In this document: positions 40,452 through 49,235 of the stretch, piece after piece | How the letters are laid out: each line of letters begins with the position of its first letter | How positions within the stretch are numbered: position 1 is the stretch's first letter | Source: a bacterium | GTDB taxonomy: Bacteria > DRYD01 | DNA length: 64,000 nt | Direction: 5' to 3' | Assembly (NCBI GenBank): GCA_030549815.1 | Contig: JAUQQQ010000006.1 | Span: 19,474-83,473 of the forward strand | Made by a program: the position numbers and the translations under genes | Notes under the pieces: generated by a model | Seen by the model: the letters and a program-made list of their open reading frames with translations, nothing else | What the model was told of the DNA's origin: nothing | The model's database searches: none

Positions 40452-42230
40452 ATGAGCTCGATAAGTTTTGGAAGGTTTTATTACCATCAGTATTTCATAA
40501 ATAATGAAAAAACCTTCCTAGCAAAAATTGACAACACTTTACGTGAAATAAAAAACTTAATAAATACTGAGATCAAAGAATTATCTGGAATTATTCATGA
40601 GATAAAAAGTTATTTTGATTATGAAAAGGAAGATTTCAAAAGAAAGCATACTCTCGATTTTTTCAATAGTCATAATTACGACTCATGGTATAATTCAAAA
40701 TTGAAAAGTGTCAATGAAATAGGAATAAAAATAAAAAGACTAATAAAAGATTTATCGTTAGAAGGAATTATTCCTAATAGCAAACAAAACTGCCAAAAAT
40801 TAATTAAATTACTCCAAGAGTATCAATCAGATAGTCTTAAATTTACAAAAACTATTGAGTCATTGCAAAGCAAGATGGAAAAATTTGAATTACAAGAAAG
40901 AATGAACAATATAAATGAAAAGATTAAAAGTTTACAGATAAAAATTAATAATCCTTATATTTACGAATTTCTTAATTTGTTAAGTTTTGCTTTCAAAGAA
41001 GTAACCCAGGAATTTGATCCTTTTTCTTTTGACTATAACCAAAAGAAAGACAAGAAATTAAAAAGAGAATTATCTAATATTGAAAATTTCCTTGAAAATT
41101 TTGAACAGAGAATCACTAATTTTGAAAAATTACCGCTGGATAAAAAAGAAATGATATACAAACTTATTCAATTCTTTGAAAAATTTGGTGAACCAATTTA
41201 TGAATACAAAGTTTTACAAAATTTTGTAAATAAACTTAAGAATGAAAAGTATGGGATTGAGATTGAAGAGCAATTTGCTTTAATAAAATCGCAACTTACT
41301 GAAAAAACTATTAAAATAAACACACAAGAAATTCCAGAAAAATCAAAAGAAGATGAATTAGGAATTAAAGTAAAAAATTTAAAACGAAAAATAAAGGAAA
41401 AATTCCCACAGTTTTACGATGAAATTGAAAATAAATATTCAAATATTAAGGATTTAAAATTGCTCCTTGATTCTTTAGAGTTTGAATTTTTGAAATTAAA
41501 AAAACAGATTGTGGATGACTTTATTTATAGGCAAGAAATTGAAAATATCAAGAAAGAATTAATGGAGTTTTTCAAATCATTTTCAAATTTTCCTGAAATT
41601 GGTAAACCTGTTTTTCTTGAATTCAAAACAAATTTTGAAGACATTATGAAGTCCATCGATCATTATTTGGCAAAGAAAAATGTGGAAGAAAAAGATTATA
41701 TGTTAATAAAAAATAATGCTGATGAATTTATTCAAAAACTTGAAAGATTCTTATATCACTTAGAAAAAAAGAAAAAATCACAAGAATTTAAAAACATTAT
41801 AAAAGAAAAACTTAATGCAATTGGATACAGTGTGATCTTTGTTAATGATAAGGATGTGAGCTTTCTGGATACACCCTTTGATTTTGTTTATAAAATAATG
41901 TTGAAAATCGAGGATGATATTATTAAAGTCCAGTTTGTTAGAATTCTTGATGATAGTGAGACCTTGACGGAATACGAAAAACAAAAAGATATATACTATG
42001 CTGAAAGATGGTGCAATGATTATAAGAATTTATTAAATTTATTAGAAAAAAACGGGATTGTTATAAAACCTGAAAACATCATAGAACCCAATCAAAGAAT
42101 GAATTATTTATATATTTCTGAGCTTCCAGAATACCTTAGAAAACAGGCTTATGAATACTTTAAATCCTATCAAGGTAAGAAAACTAAAAGTATATCTGAA
42201 CAGCAAAAATTTCAAGAAAAAATAGAATAA
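40452..42230 (+). CDS. 592-aa coiled-coil protein with a distinct C-terminal domain
   Basis: Family not recognised. Residues 1-30 contain SISFGRFYYHQYF. From about 25 to 440 the chain is highly charged helix with heptad stretches (for example MEKFELQERMNNINEKIKSLQIKI). Residues about 445-580 form a compact alpha/beta domain: IIKEKLNAIGYSVIFVND, DFVYKIMLKIEDDIIKVQFVRIL, YAERWCNDYKNLLNLLEKNG. It has no membrane segment. The kinase gene follows at 15 bp in the same operon, so it may be a scaffold or a substrate of the kinase. The ribosome-binding site is weak, unlike that of the kinase (GGGGAGAAAGAGG). Confidence 0.7.
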   Translation: MSSISFGRFYYHQYFINNEKTFLAKIDNTLREIKNLINTEIKELSGIIHEIKSYFDYEKEDFKRKHTLDFFNSHNYDSWYNSKLKSVNEIGIKIKRLIKDLSLEGIIPNSKQNCQKLIKLLQEYQSDSLKFTKTIESLQSKMEKFELQERMNNINEKIKSLQIKINNPYIYEFLNLLSFAFKEVTQEFDPFSFDYNQKKDKKLKRELSNIENFLENFEQRITNFEKLPLDKKEMIYKLIQFFEKFGEPIYEYKVLQNFVNKLKNEKYGIEIEEQFALIKSQLTEKTIKINTQEIPEKSKEDELGIKVKNLKRKIKEKFPQFYDEIENKYSNIKDLKLLLDSLEFEFLKLKKQIVDDFIYRQEIENIKKELMEFFKSFSNFPEIGKPVFLEFKTNFEDIMKSIDHYLAKKNVEEKDYMLIKNNADEFIQKLERFLYHLEKKKKSQEFKNIIKEKLNAIGYSVIFVNDKDVSFLDTPFDFVYKIMLKIEDDIIKVQFVRILDDSETLTEYEKQKDIYYAERWCNDYKNLLNLLEKNGIVIKPENIIEPNQRMNYLYISELPEYLRKQAYEYFKSYQGKKTKSISEQQKFQEKIE

Positions 42231-42245
42231 TAGGGGAGAAAGAGG

Positions 42246-45200
42246 ATGGAGGAAAATGAAAAGGAAGAAAAAAATCCGGAAGAGACAACAACATTAGAGC
42301 AAACTGTATTAGAAAAAACTATTCATCAATCCAAGATATTACAAAAAGAAGAACGAACAACTAAAAACAAAGAAGAGAGTGAGTTAGAAGGAGATTTTCA
42401 TGAATACAAAATTGAAAAACAATTGGATTTTTTAGGAGCAGAAGCTGATTACTTTCTTTTAAGTAAAAATAACCAGTATTTTTTCTTAAAATATTATCGC
42501 AGGAATTATAAGCCAAGAAATTTTGAAAAAATACTTCAACTATCAAAAGAATTTCCGCAGCATATCATCCAAATTGTAGATTATGGGGAGCATAAAGGAA
42601 GGTTTTTTGAAATTCAGGAATACGCCGAATGTAACCTTAAAGATTTCTGTATTAAATATGAAGTTCAAAAGAATATCGAGTTGATAGAAAAAATAATTAG
42701 TGAAATTACGGATGCCCTTTCTGCTCTACATAAAAGTAATATAATTCATAGGGATATAAAGCCACAGAATATCCTTGTTAGAAAGATGGATCCATTGGAT
42801 CTTGTTTTGACAGATTTTGGGATTTCCTCTTTTGTAGAAGAAGATGTATCCAAAGTTTTGACAGAGAATGTTAGGGGAACTTTCCTTTACAGTGCTCCCG
42901 AGACATTTTCGGGATTTTTTGGAAAAGAAGCAGATTATTGGTCATTTGGAATGGTATTACTTGAAATAATAACAGGTCAAAATCCTTTTGCTTTACTTCC
43001 GCGGCAAGTAATAATGAATAACTTATTTACCCGTGAGGTTCCCATACCTGAAGATATTGATGAAATTGTTTATGGACAGAAAAAAACAAATAGAAAATCT
43101 TTGAAAAAATTATTAATGGGACTACTTACAAGAGATCCAAGCTTAAGATGGAAGGATAAAGAAATATATACGTGGTTGAAAGGAGATGAAAATATAGAAG
43201 TTTTCTATGCTTTAAATACTGAAGATGAAAAAGTTAAAGAATACATAAATGAAGGAATAAAAAATGTGCAGAGTATAAAAGAATGGGTAAAGTTAGGGAT
43301 AACACCAAAATATGCAAAAGTTTTTGATAAAAAATCAATAAAACCACAAGAAATAGAAAAATTAATTTCCAAGAATATAAGCCTTGATGAAATAATAGTT
43401 TTTGTTGAAAAGGGTTATGAGGTAAATCAAATAATAGAAATATTGGATAATGGAATAAGTTTAAAAGAATATCTCGTTTGGCTTGAAAAGGGTTTTACTT
43501 TACAAGAAATTATAAAATACAAGAATAGTAATCTTAGTTTAGATGAGGCATTGGAATGGAAAAAACAATTGGCAAATTTTAACCAAAGCTTATTGAAAAT
43601 ACCTGAGAATGAGATTATAGAATGGATAAAAAATGGATTTAATGAAGAGGAGATAATTGAATGGAAACAGACGAATCTTAAACCTGAAATTGCAAAGGAA
43701 TGGAAAAAATTAAGATTGTCTGCTATTGAAACAATTAAAATAAAACAAAAAGGTATTTCATTGGCAGAAGTTATAGAATGGAAGGAAGAATTTGAAAAGA
43801 ACAATTTAAAATTTATTGTCAGTGATTTCTTAGAATGGCGTCAAGTTAAGGTTTCTTTCCAGAATGCTATAAAATTGATAAAAAGCAAAGTTCCTCCAAA
43901 TATTGCACAGGATTTATTGGCAAGAGGCTTAAATGTTCAAGATATTATACAATTGGTAAATGAAAATATTCCATTGGTTTCATTAAAAAAATGGATAGAT
44001 ATGGGTTTTAGTTTGAATGATATTCCATATCTAATAAAGGGTAATCTGAGGGAAGAACAAATTCAGAGAATATTGGGAATGGGAATAAAAAAGGAATCCA
44101 TTTTACAGTTAGTAAAAGGAAATATTTCATTAGATACTATAGAAGAAATTATCAATCAAGGTTTTACTGTTAAGGATTTAGAGGATTTTCTACAATTACT
44201 TATTTTTGGTGTTTCCGTAAAGGAAATAGTAGAATGGAAGAAAAAAGGGTTTAGTGGATATGATGCTTTGGGATGGAAGAAACATGGATTTACTCCACAG
44301 GAAGCAGGGAAATGGAAAAATGAAAAATTTAATCCTTCAACGGCAAGATTATTAAAGGAGAATGGATTGTCAGTGGAGGAAGCAAAAGAATGGATATCTT
44401 GTGGATTTAATATTGATGAAATAGTGGAACTAAAGAGAAGAAATTTTTCACTGTTGGAAGCTGTTAAATTAAGAAAAGAATTATCAGATGCTGGAATATC
44501 TATAGAGGAAAAATTTGAATTGGAGATGTATGGTTTTACTATCTCTGAGGCAAAGAAATGGAAGGATGTAGGATTTAGTATTACAGAAGCTTATCAATGG
44601 AAAGAAATGAGTTTTGGACCTATTGATGCAATGCAGTGGAAAAAAATAGGCTTTGACCCTAATGAATCGATAAAGTGGAAAAGAGCAGGATTTACTCCTA
44701 ATGAAGCAATACAGTGGATAAAGAAAGATTTTTCCTTAGAGCAAGCAAAAAAATGGAAAGAAAAAGGTTTTAATCCTGTAGATGCAAGAAAGCAAGAGTT
44801 GGAAATGTGGATATCACAAGGATTTACTAAGGATGAAATAAGTGAATGGATAAAGTGTGGATTTGACGTAATTAATGCTAAACTTTGGAAGGAAAAGGGA
44901 TTTACAGCAAGGGGAGCTATGGAATGGAAAAATAATGGGTTTTATTTAGAGGAAGCTTTTGAATGGTCTGGATTAAAGAATAATAATAATGCAGCAAGTG
45001 GATGCCTATTATTACTTTTATCTTTATTATTTCCACCTCTTTTGATTTTTTTCATTTTTTATTCTATTTCTTATCCTTTTAATCTTGATCTCTTAATTGG
45101 ATTTTCCCCTTTGGAAGCAAAAGAATGGAAAAAATATGGATTCAATTGGGAACAAGCAGCAAAACTGCAAAAATCAAATGTTAGTCTTGAGGAAGCTGTA

Positions 45201-45371
45201 AAATGGAAAAATAATGGATTTTCTGTGGAAGAAACAATAAAATATAAAACGAAAGGTTATGATATAACCCGAGCAAGGAAAGAAAAAAAACTGTTGACAA
45301 TTGTTTGGGTGGTTGTTTTTCTCTTATATTTCTGTTTTTTATATTTCTTTTGCAAATTTCTTGGTTGGTAA
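42246..45371 (+). CDS. Membrane Ser/Thr protein kinase with ~44 copies of a 13-residue repeat
   Basis: Residues 50-315 are a eukaryotic-like kinase: Lys82 in FFLKYYRR, catalytic loop IIHRDIKPQNIL (His168-Arg-Asp170), metal loop TDFGISS (Asp190) and GTFLYSAPET. All catalytic residues are present. From residue 352 to about 1010 the chain is an array of about 44 units of 13 residues, consensus F-(S/T)-x-x-E-A-x-x-W-K-x-x-G. The S/T-x-x-E start is a helix capping box and the Gly a helix end, so each unit is one short helix in a solenoid. A hydrophobic stretch (919-952) interrupts the array five units before its end, and a final membrane helix (1014-1036) closes the protein. Confidence 0.85.
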   Translation: MEENEKEEKNPEETTTLEQTVLEKTIHQSKILQKEERTTKNKEESELEGDFHEYKIEKQLDFLGAEADYFLLSKNNQYFFLKYYRRNYKPRNFEKILQLSKEFPQHIIQIVDYGEHKGRFFEIQEYAECNLKDFCIKYEVQKNIELIEKIISEITDALSALHKSNIIHRDIKPQNILVRKMDPLDLVLTDFGISSFVEEDVSKVLTENVRGTFLYSAPETFSGFFGKEADYWSFGMVLLEIITGQNPFALLPRQVIMNNLFTREVPIPEDIDEIVYGQKKTNRKSLKKLLMGLLTRDPSLRWKDKEIYTWLKGDENIEVFYALNTEDEKVKEYINEGIKNVQSIKEWVKLGITPKYAKVFDKKSIKPQEIEKLISKNISLDEIIVFVEKGYEVNQIIEILDNGISLKEYLVWLEKGFTLQEIIKYKNSNLSLDEALEWKKQLANFNQSLLKIPENEIIEWIKNGFNEEEIIEWKQTNLKPEIAKEWKKLRLSAIETIKIKQKGISLAEVIEWKEEFEKNNLKFIVSDFLEWRQVKVSFQNAIKLIKSKVPPNIAQDLLARGLNVQDIIQLVNENIPLVSLKKWIDMGFSLNDIPYLIKGNLREEQIQRILGMGIKKESILQLVKGNISLDTIEEIINQGFTVKDLEDFLQLLIFGVSVKEIVEWKKKGFSGYDALGWKKHGFTPQEAGKWKNEKFNPSTARLLKENGLSVEEAKEWISCGFNIDEIVELKRRNFSLLEAVKLRKELSDAGISIEEKFELEMYGFTISEAKKWKDVGFSITEAYQWKEMSFGPIDAMQWKKIGFDPNESIKWKRAGFTPNEAIQWIKKDFSLEQAKKWKEKGFNPVDARKQELEMWISQGFTKDEISEWIKCGFDVINAKLWKEKGFTARGAMEWKNNGFYLEEAFEWSGLKNNNNAASGCLLLLLSLLFPPLLIFFIFYSISYPFNLDLLIGFSPLEAKEWKKYGFNWEQAAKLQKSNVSLEEAVKWKNNGFSVEETIKYKTKGYDITRARKEKKLLTIVWVVVFLLYFCFLYFFCKFLGW

Positions 45372-45485
45372 TGACGATTAATAATAACCAAAATTAGGTT
45401 TTTTAAGTGGTAAAAAATTCGAGGAAGGAAAGGGAGGCTTTTTTGTAAAATAATAATTAAGAAGTTAATTTTTAGAGGGGTAATC

Positions 45486-47471
45486 ATGAGTGAAGTCAAT
45501 TTTGAAAAAACTAAATACCTTAAATACATCGATTACCAAACTATAAAAGATTTAAACTATCAACAAATTTCTGTTTTATCTCAGGAAATAAGAGATTACA
45601 TAACGGAGGTTATATATCACAACGGGGGACACTACGGGAGTAATTTAGGAGTTGTTGAACTTACTATCTCTCTTTTAAGAAATTTTAATCCCCCAACAGA
45701 TAAAATAATCTTTGATACGTCACATCAATCTTATGTTTATAAAATCTTAACTGACAGGAAAGAAAAATTTAAGACTTTAAGAACATTTGGAGGGATTTCA
45801 GGGTTTTCAAAAATAAAAGAAAGCCAATTTGATCATTTTGGTGCGGGACATGCAGGCACAGGACTCTCTGCTGCTTTAGGATATGCAAAAGCCAGAGATT
45901 TAATGAATTTACAGCATGAAGTTGTATCTATCATTGGAGATGCAGCCCTAACTTGTGGTGTTACTTTTGAAGCTATAAACAATATTGGACAATACCCAAC
46001 AAAAATTATCATTGTTCTAAATGACAATGAATATTCTATAGCAAGGAATGTTGGAGCTATATCAATGTACCTAAAAAAATTAAGAAATAATCCTTTGGTT
46101 TTGAAAGTAGAGGAAAAAATTGACGAAGTATTAACCAAAATGCCTGTTAATAGCGTAATAAAAGAATGGATTAGAGATACTAAGAATTGGGTTGAAGAAG
46201 GTTTTACTAAGTTGGTTTCCCCTTCACTTGTCGGAATTATCTTTGAGGAATTTGGAATTCAGTATATTGGACCGATAGACGGACACGATGTTAAAATGTT
46301 AGACGAAGTATTCATGTTTGCTAAATCTTTAAGTAAGCCTGTTATAATTCATGCTATAACCCAAAAGGGTAAAGGTAATAGTGAAGCAGAAAGCCATTCT
46401 GAAAGGATGCATGGAGTTGCCAAAGGAAAAGTAAAACCAGGAAACTTTATTTATTTTAGCACCGATGAAGGGATGAAAGTGGATGATTTTACAAAAAGCA
46501 ATAATAAAACTTACACTGAGGTATTTGGAGAATCAATCGTTGAATTGGCAAGAAGAGATGAAAAAATTGTTGCTATAACTGCTGCTATGCCATCGGGAAC
46601 AGGATTAGTAAATTTTTCTAAAATTTTCCCAGATAGATTTTTTGATGTTGGTATAGCTGAGGAACATGCTGTTATATTTGCTTGTGGATTAGCTTTACAA
46701 GGATTAAAACCTGTCGTTGCTATATATTCAACTTTCTTACAAAGGGCTTTTGATATGTTAATTCATGATGTCGCTTTGCAAAAAATCCCAATTCTTTTTG
46801 TTTTAGATAGGGCGGGAATTGTTGGTGAGGACGGACCTACTCATCATGGAGTTTTTGACATATCTTACTTAAGGATGATCCCAAATGTTCAAATTTTTGC
46901 TCCATCTAATGAAGTTGAATTAAGAAACATTTTATATACAGCACTCAATAAACTTGAAAAACCAACTTTCATAAGATATCCACGGGATTTTGTCGAAGGA
47001 TTAGAAATCCAAGATTTTCAAAAAATCGATTTATACAAGTGGCAAAAAATTTATGAAACACAGGAAAATAAGTCTTACTCTAAAAAAGTAATGATTTTAT
47101 CAACGGGAAGAATGAGGAGATTTATTAATTCTATTTCCAAAATTTTAGAAGAAAATGATGTGAATTTGAAAGTTTTCAATTGTATTTCAATTAAACCATT
47201 GGATGAAAATGTTTTAATGGATGCTAAGGATTTTGATTTAATCGTTAGTTTAGAAGACAATATATTAGCTGGGGGATTTGGAAGTTATATTTTGGAATTC
47301 TTAAACGATAACGGAATATTTAAGAAAGTTTTGAGATTTGGATGGAATGATGAATTTATTGAACACGGTGCAATGAATGTTTTATTTAATCATTATGGGT
47401 TAGAACCTGTAAAAATATCGGAGAAAATATTGGCTGAATTTAATCAGGCTGTTATTATAAAAAGTGGATAA
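45486..47471 (+). CDS. dxs: 1-deoxy-D-xylulose-5-phosphate synthase
   Basis: This thiamine-diphosphate enzyme makes DXP from pyruvate and glyceraldehyde 3-phosphate, the first step of the non-mevalonate isoprenoid pathway. Landmarks: GGHYGSNLGVVELTISLL, HQSYVYKILTDR, the ThDP motif GDAALTCG...LNDNEYSIARNVGA, and the second-half block DRAGIVGEDGPTHHGVFD. At 661 aa it is some 40 longer than usual. Two small deviations are SHQSY for GHQAY and GDA for GDG in the ThDP motif; these could hint at a paralogue, but overall similarity is high. The AGAGGGGT site lies 5 bp before the ATG. The gene is monocistronic. Confidence 0.9.
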   Translation: MSEVNFEKTKYLKYIDYQTIKDLNYQQISVLSQEIRDYITEVIYHNGGHYGSNLGVVELTISLLRNFNPPTDKIIFDTSHQSYVYKILTDRKEKFKTLRTFGGISGFSKIKESQFDHFGAGHAGTGLSAALGYAKARDLMNLQHEVVSIIGDAALTCGVTFEAINNIGQYPTKIIIVLNDNEYSIARNVGAISMYLKKLRNNPLVLKVEEKIDEVLTKMPVNSVIKEWIRDTKNWVEEGFTKLVSPSLVGIIFEEFGIQYIGPIDGHDVKMLDEVFMFAKSLSKPVIIHAITQKGKGNSEAESHSERMHGVAKGKVKPGNFIYFSTDEGMKVDDFTKSNNKTYTEVFGESIVELARRDEKIVAITAAMPSGTGLVNFSKIFPDRFFDVGIAEEHAVIFACGLALQGLKPVVAIYSTFLQRAFDMLIHDVALQKIPILFVLDRAGIVGEDGPTHHGVFDISYLRMIPNVQIFAPSNEVELRNILYTALNKLEKPTFIRYPRDFVEGLEIQDFQKIDLYKWQKIYETQENKSYSKKVMILSTGRMRRFINSISKILEENDVNLKVFNCISIKPLDENVLMDAKDFDLIVSLEDNILAGGFGSYILEFLNDNGIFKKVLRFGWNDEFIEHGAMNVLFNHYGLEPVKISEKILAEFNQAVIIKSG

Positions 47472-47575
47472 AAAATATAAAAAACCTGATAATCTTTTGT
47501 TTTGTAGATTAATCTTTATCTTTAATTAGTAAGGGTTTTTTGTGCATTTTGTTTAAAGAATAAATAGGGGTATTG

Positions 47576-48022
47576 ATGATTTTTGATAACTTTTTTTCTA
47601 AAATAGTTTTATCTGCTATATTTTTTATCATTTTGTTAGGTATATTTTGGGTTTATTCACCTTATTCAAGTGATAGAATTTACATGGATTTTCTTAGCCA
47701 AATCAAGTTTATCAAAGAAATTGTTATTAATGGTCATTTAGATAACGGAATAATAAAGGATATTTCTAATGTTTTTAATGTTACCTATTGGGATAAGGAT
47801 AAAATCATTTTGCTTTCTTCCTATAAGACTGATATAACTCTATATTTAGGAAAGAATATCTATGCTGAGATTAAGACTGTTAGTAACGATGGTGTTGTAC
47901 CTGTTAAAAGTATAGTTGATGTTGATAGTTTTTTAGATGATGGATTACCAAATAGTGGTATTATAAAATCTTTAAGTTCCAATTATTATTCTGGATGTGT
48001 TATTGTCGTGTCATTAAAATAG
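47576..48022 (+). CDS. Small single-pass membrane protein, unknown
   Basis: From ATG 47576 (AGGGG 5 bp upstream; the TTG at 47573 is too close to that site) the protein is 148 aa. One hydrophobic helix (about residues 8-27, KIVLSAIFFIILLGIFWVY) is followed by a mostly beta domain outside (YWDKDKIILLSSYKTDITLYLG, GCVIVVSLK). No prepilin cleavage site precedes the helix. No family recognised. It stands between dxs and rpsK and has its own T-rich upstream region. Confidence 0.6.
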   Translation: MIFDNFFSKIVLSAIFFIILLGIFWVYSPYSSDRIYMDFLSQIKFIKEIVINGHLDNGIIKDISNVFNVTYWDKDKIILLSSYKTDITLYLGKNIYAEIKTVSNDGVVPVKSIVDVDSFLDDGLPNSGIIKSLSSNYYSGCVIVVSLK

Positions 48023-48061
48023 TAATTTAGGTTTTTGAAAAACAGGGTAGTTTTGTTTTTT

Positions 48062-48069
48062 TGTAGAAT
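48062..48069 (+). promoter_or_regulatory. Putative promoter core (TGTAGAAT) before rpsK
   Basis: A T-tract followed by TGTAGAAT occurs 58 bp before the rpsK ATG, as it does (34 bp) before rplY. No good -35 lies at 17 bp. A second candidate -10, TATATT at 48074-48079, is close by. Confidence 0.4.
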
Positions 48070-48127
48070 ATTTTATATTGTAGAGTGTAATGAAAGTAAT
48101 TTTAAAAGCAATAATGGAGGTTAGTTT

Positions 48128-48508
48128 ATGGCTGTAAAGAGGAAAAAGAAGTTAAAAAAAGTTGGTAGCACGGGAGTAGCTCATATTCATTCAACGTTTA
48201 ATAATACGATTATTACTATAACGGATGAGCATGGTAATACGGTAAGTTGGGCAAGTGGTGGAACTGTTGGATATAAAGGGACGAAAAAAAGCACACCTTT
48301 TGCAGCGCAATTGGCTGCAAGGCAGGCTGCTGAAAAGGCAATTCAACAAGGTTTGAAAGAGGTTAAAGTAATTGTCAAAGGTCCTGGAGTGGGAAGAGAA
48401 TCTGCGATAAGAGCTCTTAGAGCTGCTGGTTTAGAAATAAGTGATATAAAGGATGCTACTCCGATACCACACAATGGTTGCAGACCACCTTCAAGAAGAA
48501 GAGTGTAA
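48128..48508 (+). CDS. rpsK: 30S ribosomal protein S11
   Basis: S11 lies on the platform of the small subunit near the mRNA exit. The 126-aa sequence is highly typical: [51 protein letters not shown] and the C-terminal [22 protein letters not shown] site precedes the ATG at 48128. In most bacteria rpsM (S13) comes directly before it; here a small membrane protein does, so the alpha operon begins with rpsK. Confidence 0.98.
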   Translation: MAVKRKKKLKKVGSTGVAHIHSTFNNTIITITDEHGNTVSWASGGTVGYKGTKKSTPFAAQLAARQAAEKAIQQGLKEVKVIVKGPGVGRESAIRALRAAGLEISDIKDATPIPHNGCRPPSRRRV

Positions 48509-48512
48509 TATC

Positions 48513-48567
48513 ACCGCTTGCTGGATAGAAGCGGTATATAAATTATCCAGCCCTTGTGAAAACAAGG
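48513..48567 (+). promoter_or_regulatory. Candidate S4 autoregulatory leader upstream of rpsD
   Basis: Three perfect pairings fill the 72-bp gap between rpsK and rpsD. Stem 1: ACCGCTT (48513-48519) with AAGCGGT (48529-48535). Stem 2: GCTGGATA (48520-48527) with TATCCAGC (48544-48551), interleaved with stem 1. Stem 3: CCTTGT-GAAA-ACAAGG (48552-48567), a GNRA-capped hairpin abutting stem 2. Stems 1 and 2 interlock as a pseudoknot, or as two exclusive folds. The rpsD start codon is 13 bp further on, behind a weak AGGAA site. S4 is known to bind a pseudoknot to repress its own operon in E. coli and a related leader in Bacillus. Confidence 0.75.
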
Positions 48568-48580
48568 AATATAGGAAAAA

Positions 48581-49219
48581 ATGGGTAGATACATAGGTGC
48601 TAAATGTAAGCTGTGCAGAAGAGAAGGAATAAAGTTGTATTTGAAAGGGGAAAAATGTTTTACCGATAAATGCCCTCTGGAAAAAAGAAACTATCCACCT
48701 GGGCAACATGGATTTGTTAAAAGAAGACCCAAATTAACTACTTTTGGTGTCAGATTAAGAGAAAAACAAAAAGTTAGAAGAATATATGGTGTTAGTGAAA
48801 AAATGTTTAGAAAATATTTTGATGAATCAAAGAGATTAGCAAGGTTGGGTAAGGGATTTACAGGACAAAACTTATTAAAAATATTGGAAAGAAGGTTGGA
48901 TAATGTTTTATATAGAGCAGGAATAGCAGTATCAAGAGCGCAAGCAAGACAAATTATTTCTCACGGATTTGTTTTAGTTAATGATAAAAATGTTGATATA
49001 CCATCTTACTTGATTAAAATGGGTGATGTAATAAAATTTAGACCAAAAGTTTTGAATATTATTAAGGATCATTTAGATAGTGCTAAAAATTCATTTATCC
49101 CTTCTTGGTTAAATGTAGATTTTAATAATCTAACAGTTAAAGTCCTTAGAGAACCGGAAAGAAACGATGTTGAATATCCAATAGAAGACAACTTGATCGT
49201 CGAATTCTACTCAAGGTAG
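48581..49219 (+). CDS. rpsD: 30S ribosomal protein S4 (zinc-binding form)
   Basis: S4 nucleates small-subunit assembly and commonly represses its own operon. The 212-aa protein starts MGRYIGAKCKLCRREGIKL and has four cysteines (CKLC, KCF, KCP) forming the zinc site of the C+ type. The S4 domain contains LLKILERRLDNVLYRAGIAVSRAQARQIISHGFVLVN. The C-terminal is typical. The start codon follows a structured leader with a weak ribosome-binding site, which fits translational repression. rpoA follows at 16 bp. Confidence 0.98.
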   Translation: MGRYIGAKCKLCRREGIKLYLKGEKCFTDKCPLEKRNYPPGQHGFVKRRPKLTTFGVRLREKQKVRRIYGVSEKMFRKYFDESKRLARLGKGFTGQNLLKILERRLDNVLYRAGIAVSRAQARQIISHGFVLVNDKNVDIPSYLIKMGDVIKFRPKVLNIIKDHLDSAKNSFIPSWLNVDFNNLTVKVLREPERNDVEYPIEDNLIVEFYSR

Positions 49220-49235
49220 AGGAGGTTAATTAAGT

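Noticed and set aside
47472-47560. Terminator after dxs formed by AAAAAACC and GGGTTTTTT
   Set aside because: The loop would be about 50 nt and the stem mostly A-T; not convincing.
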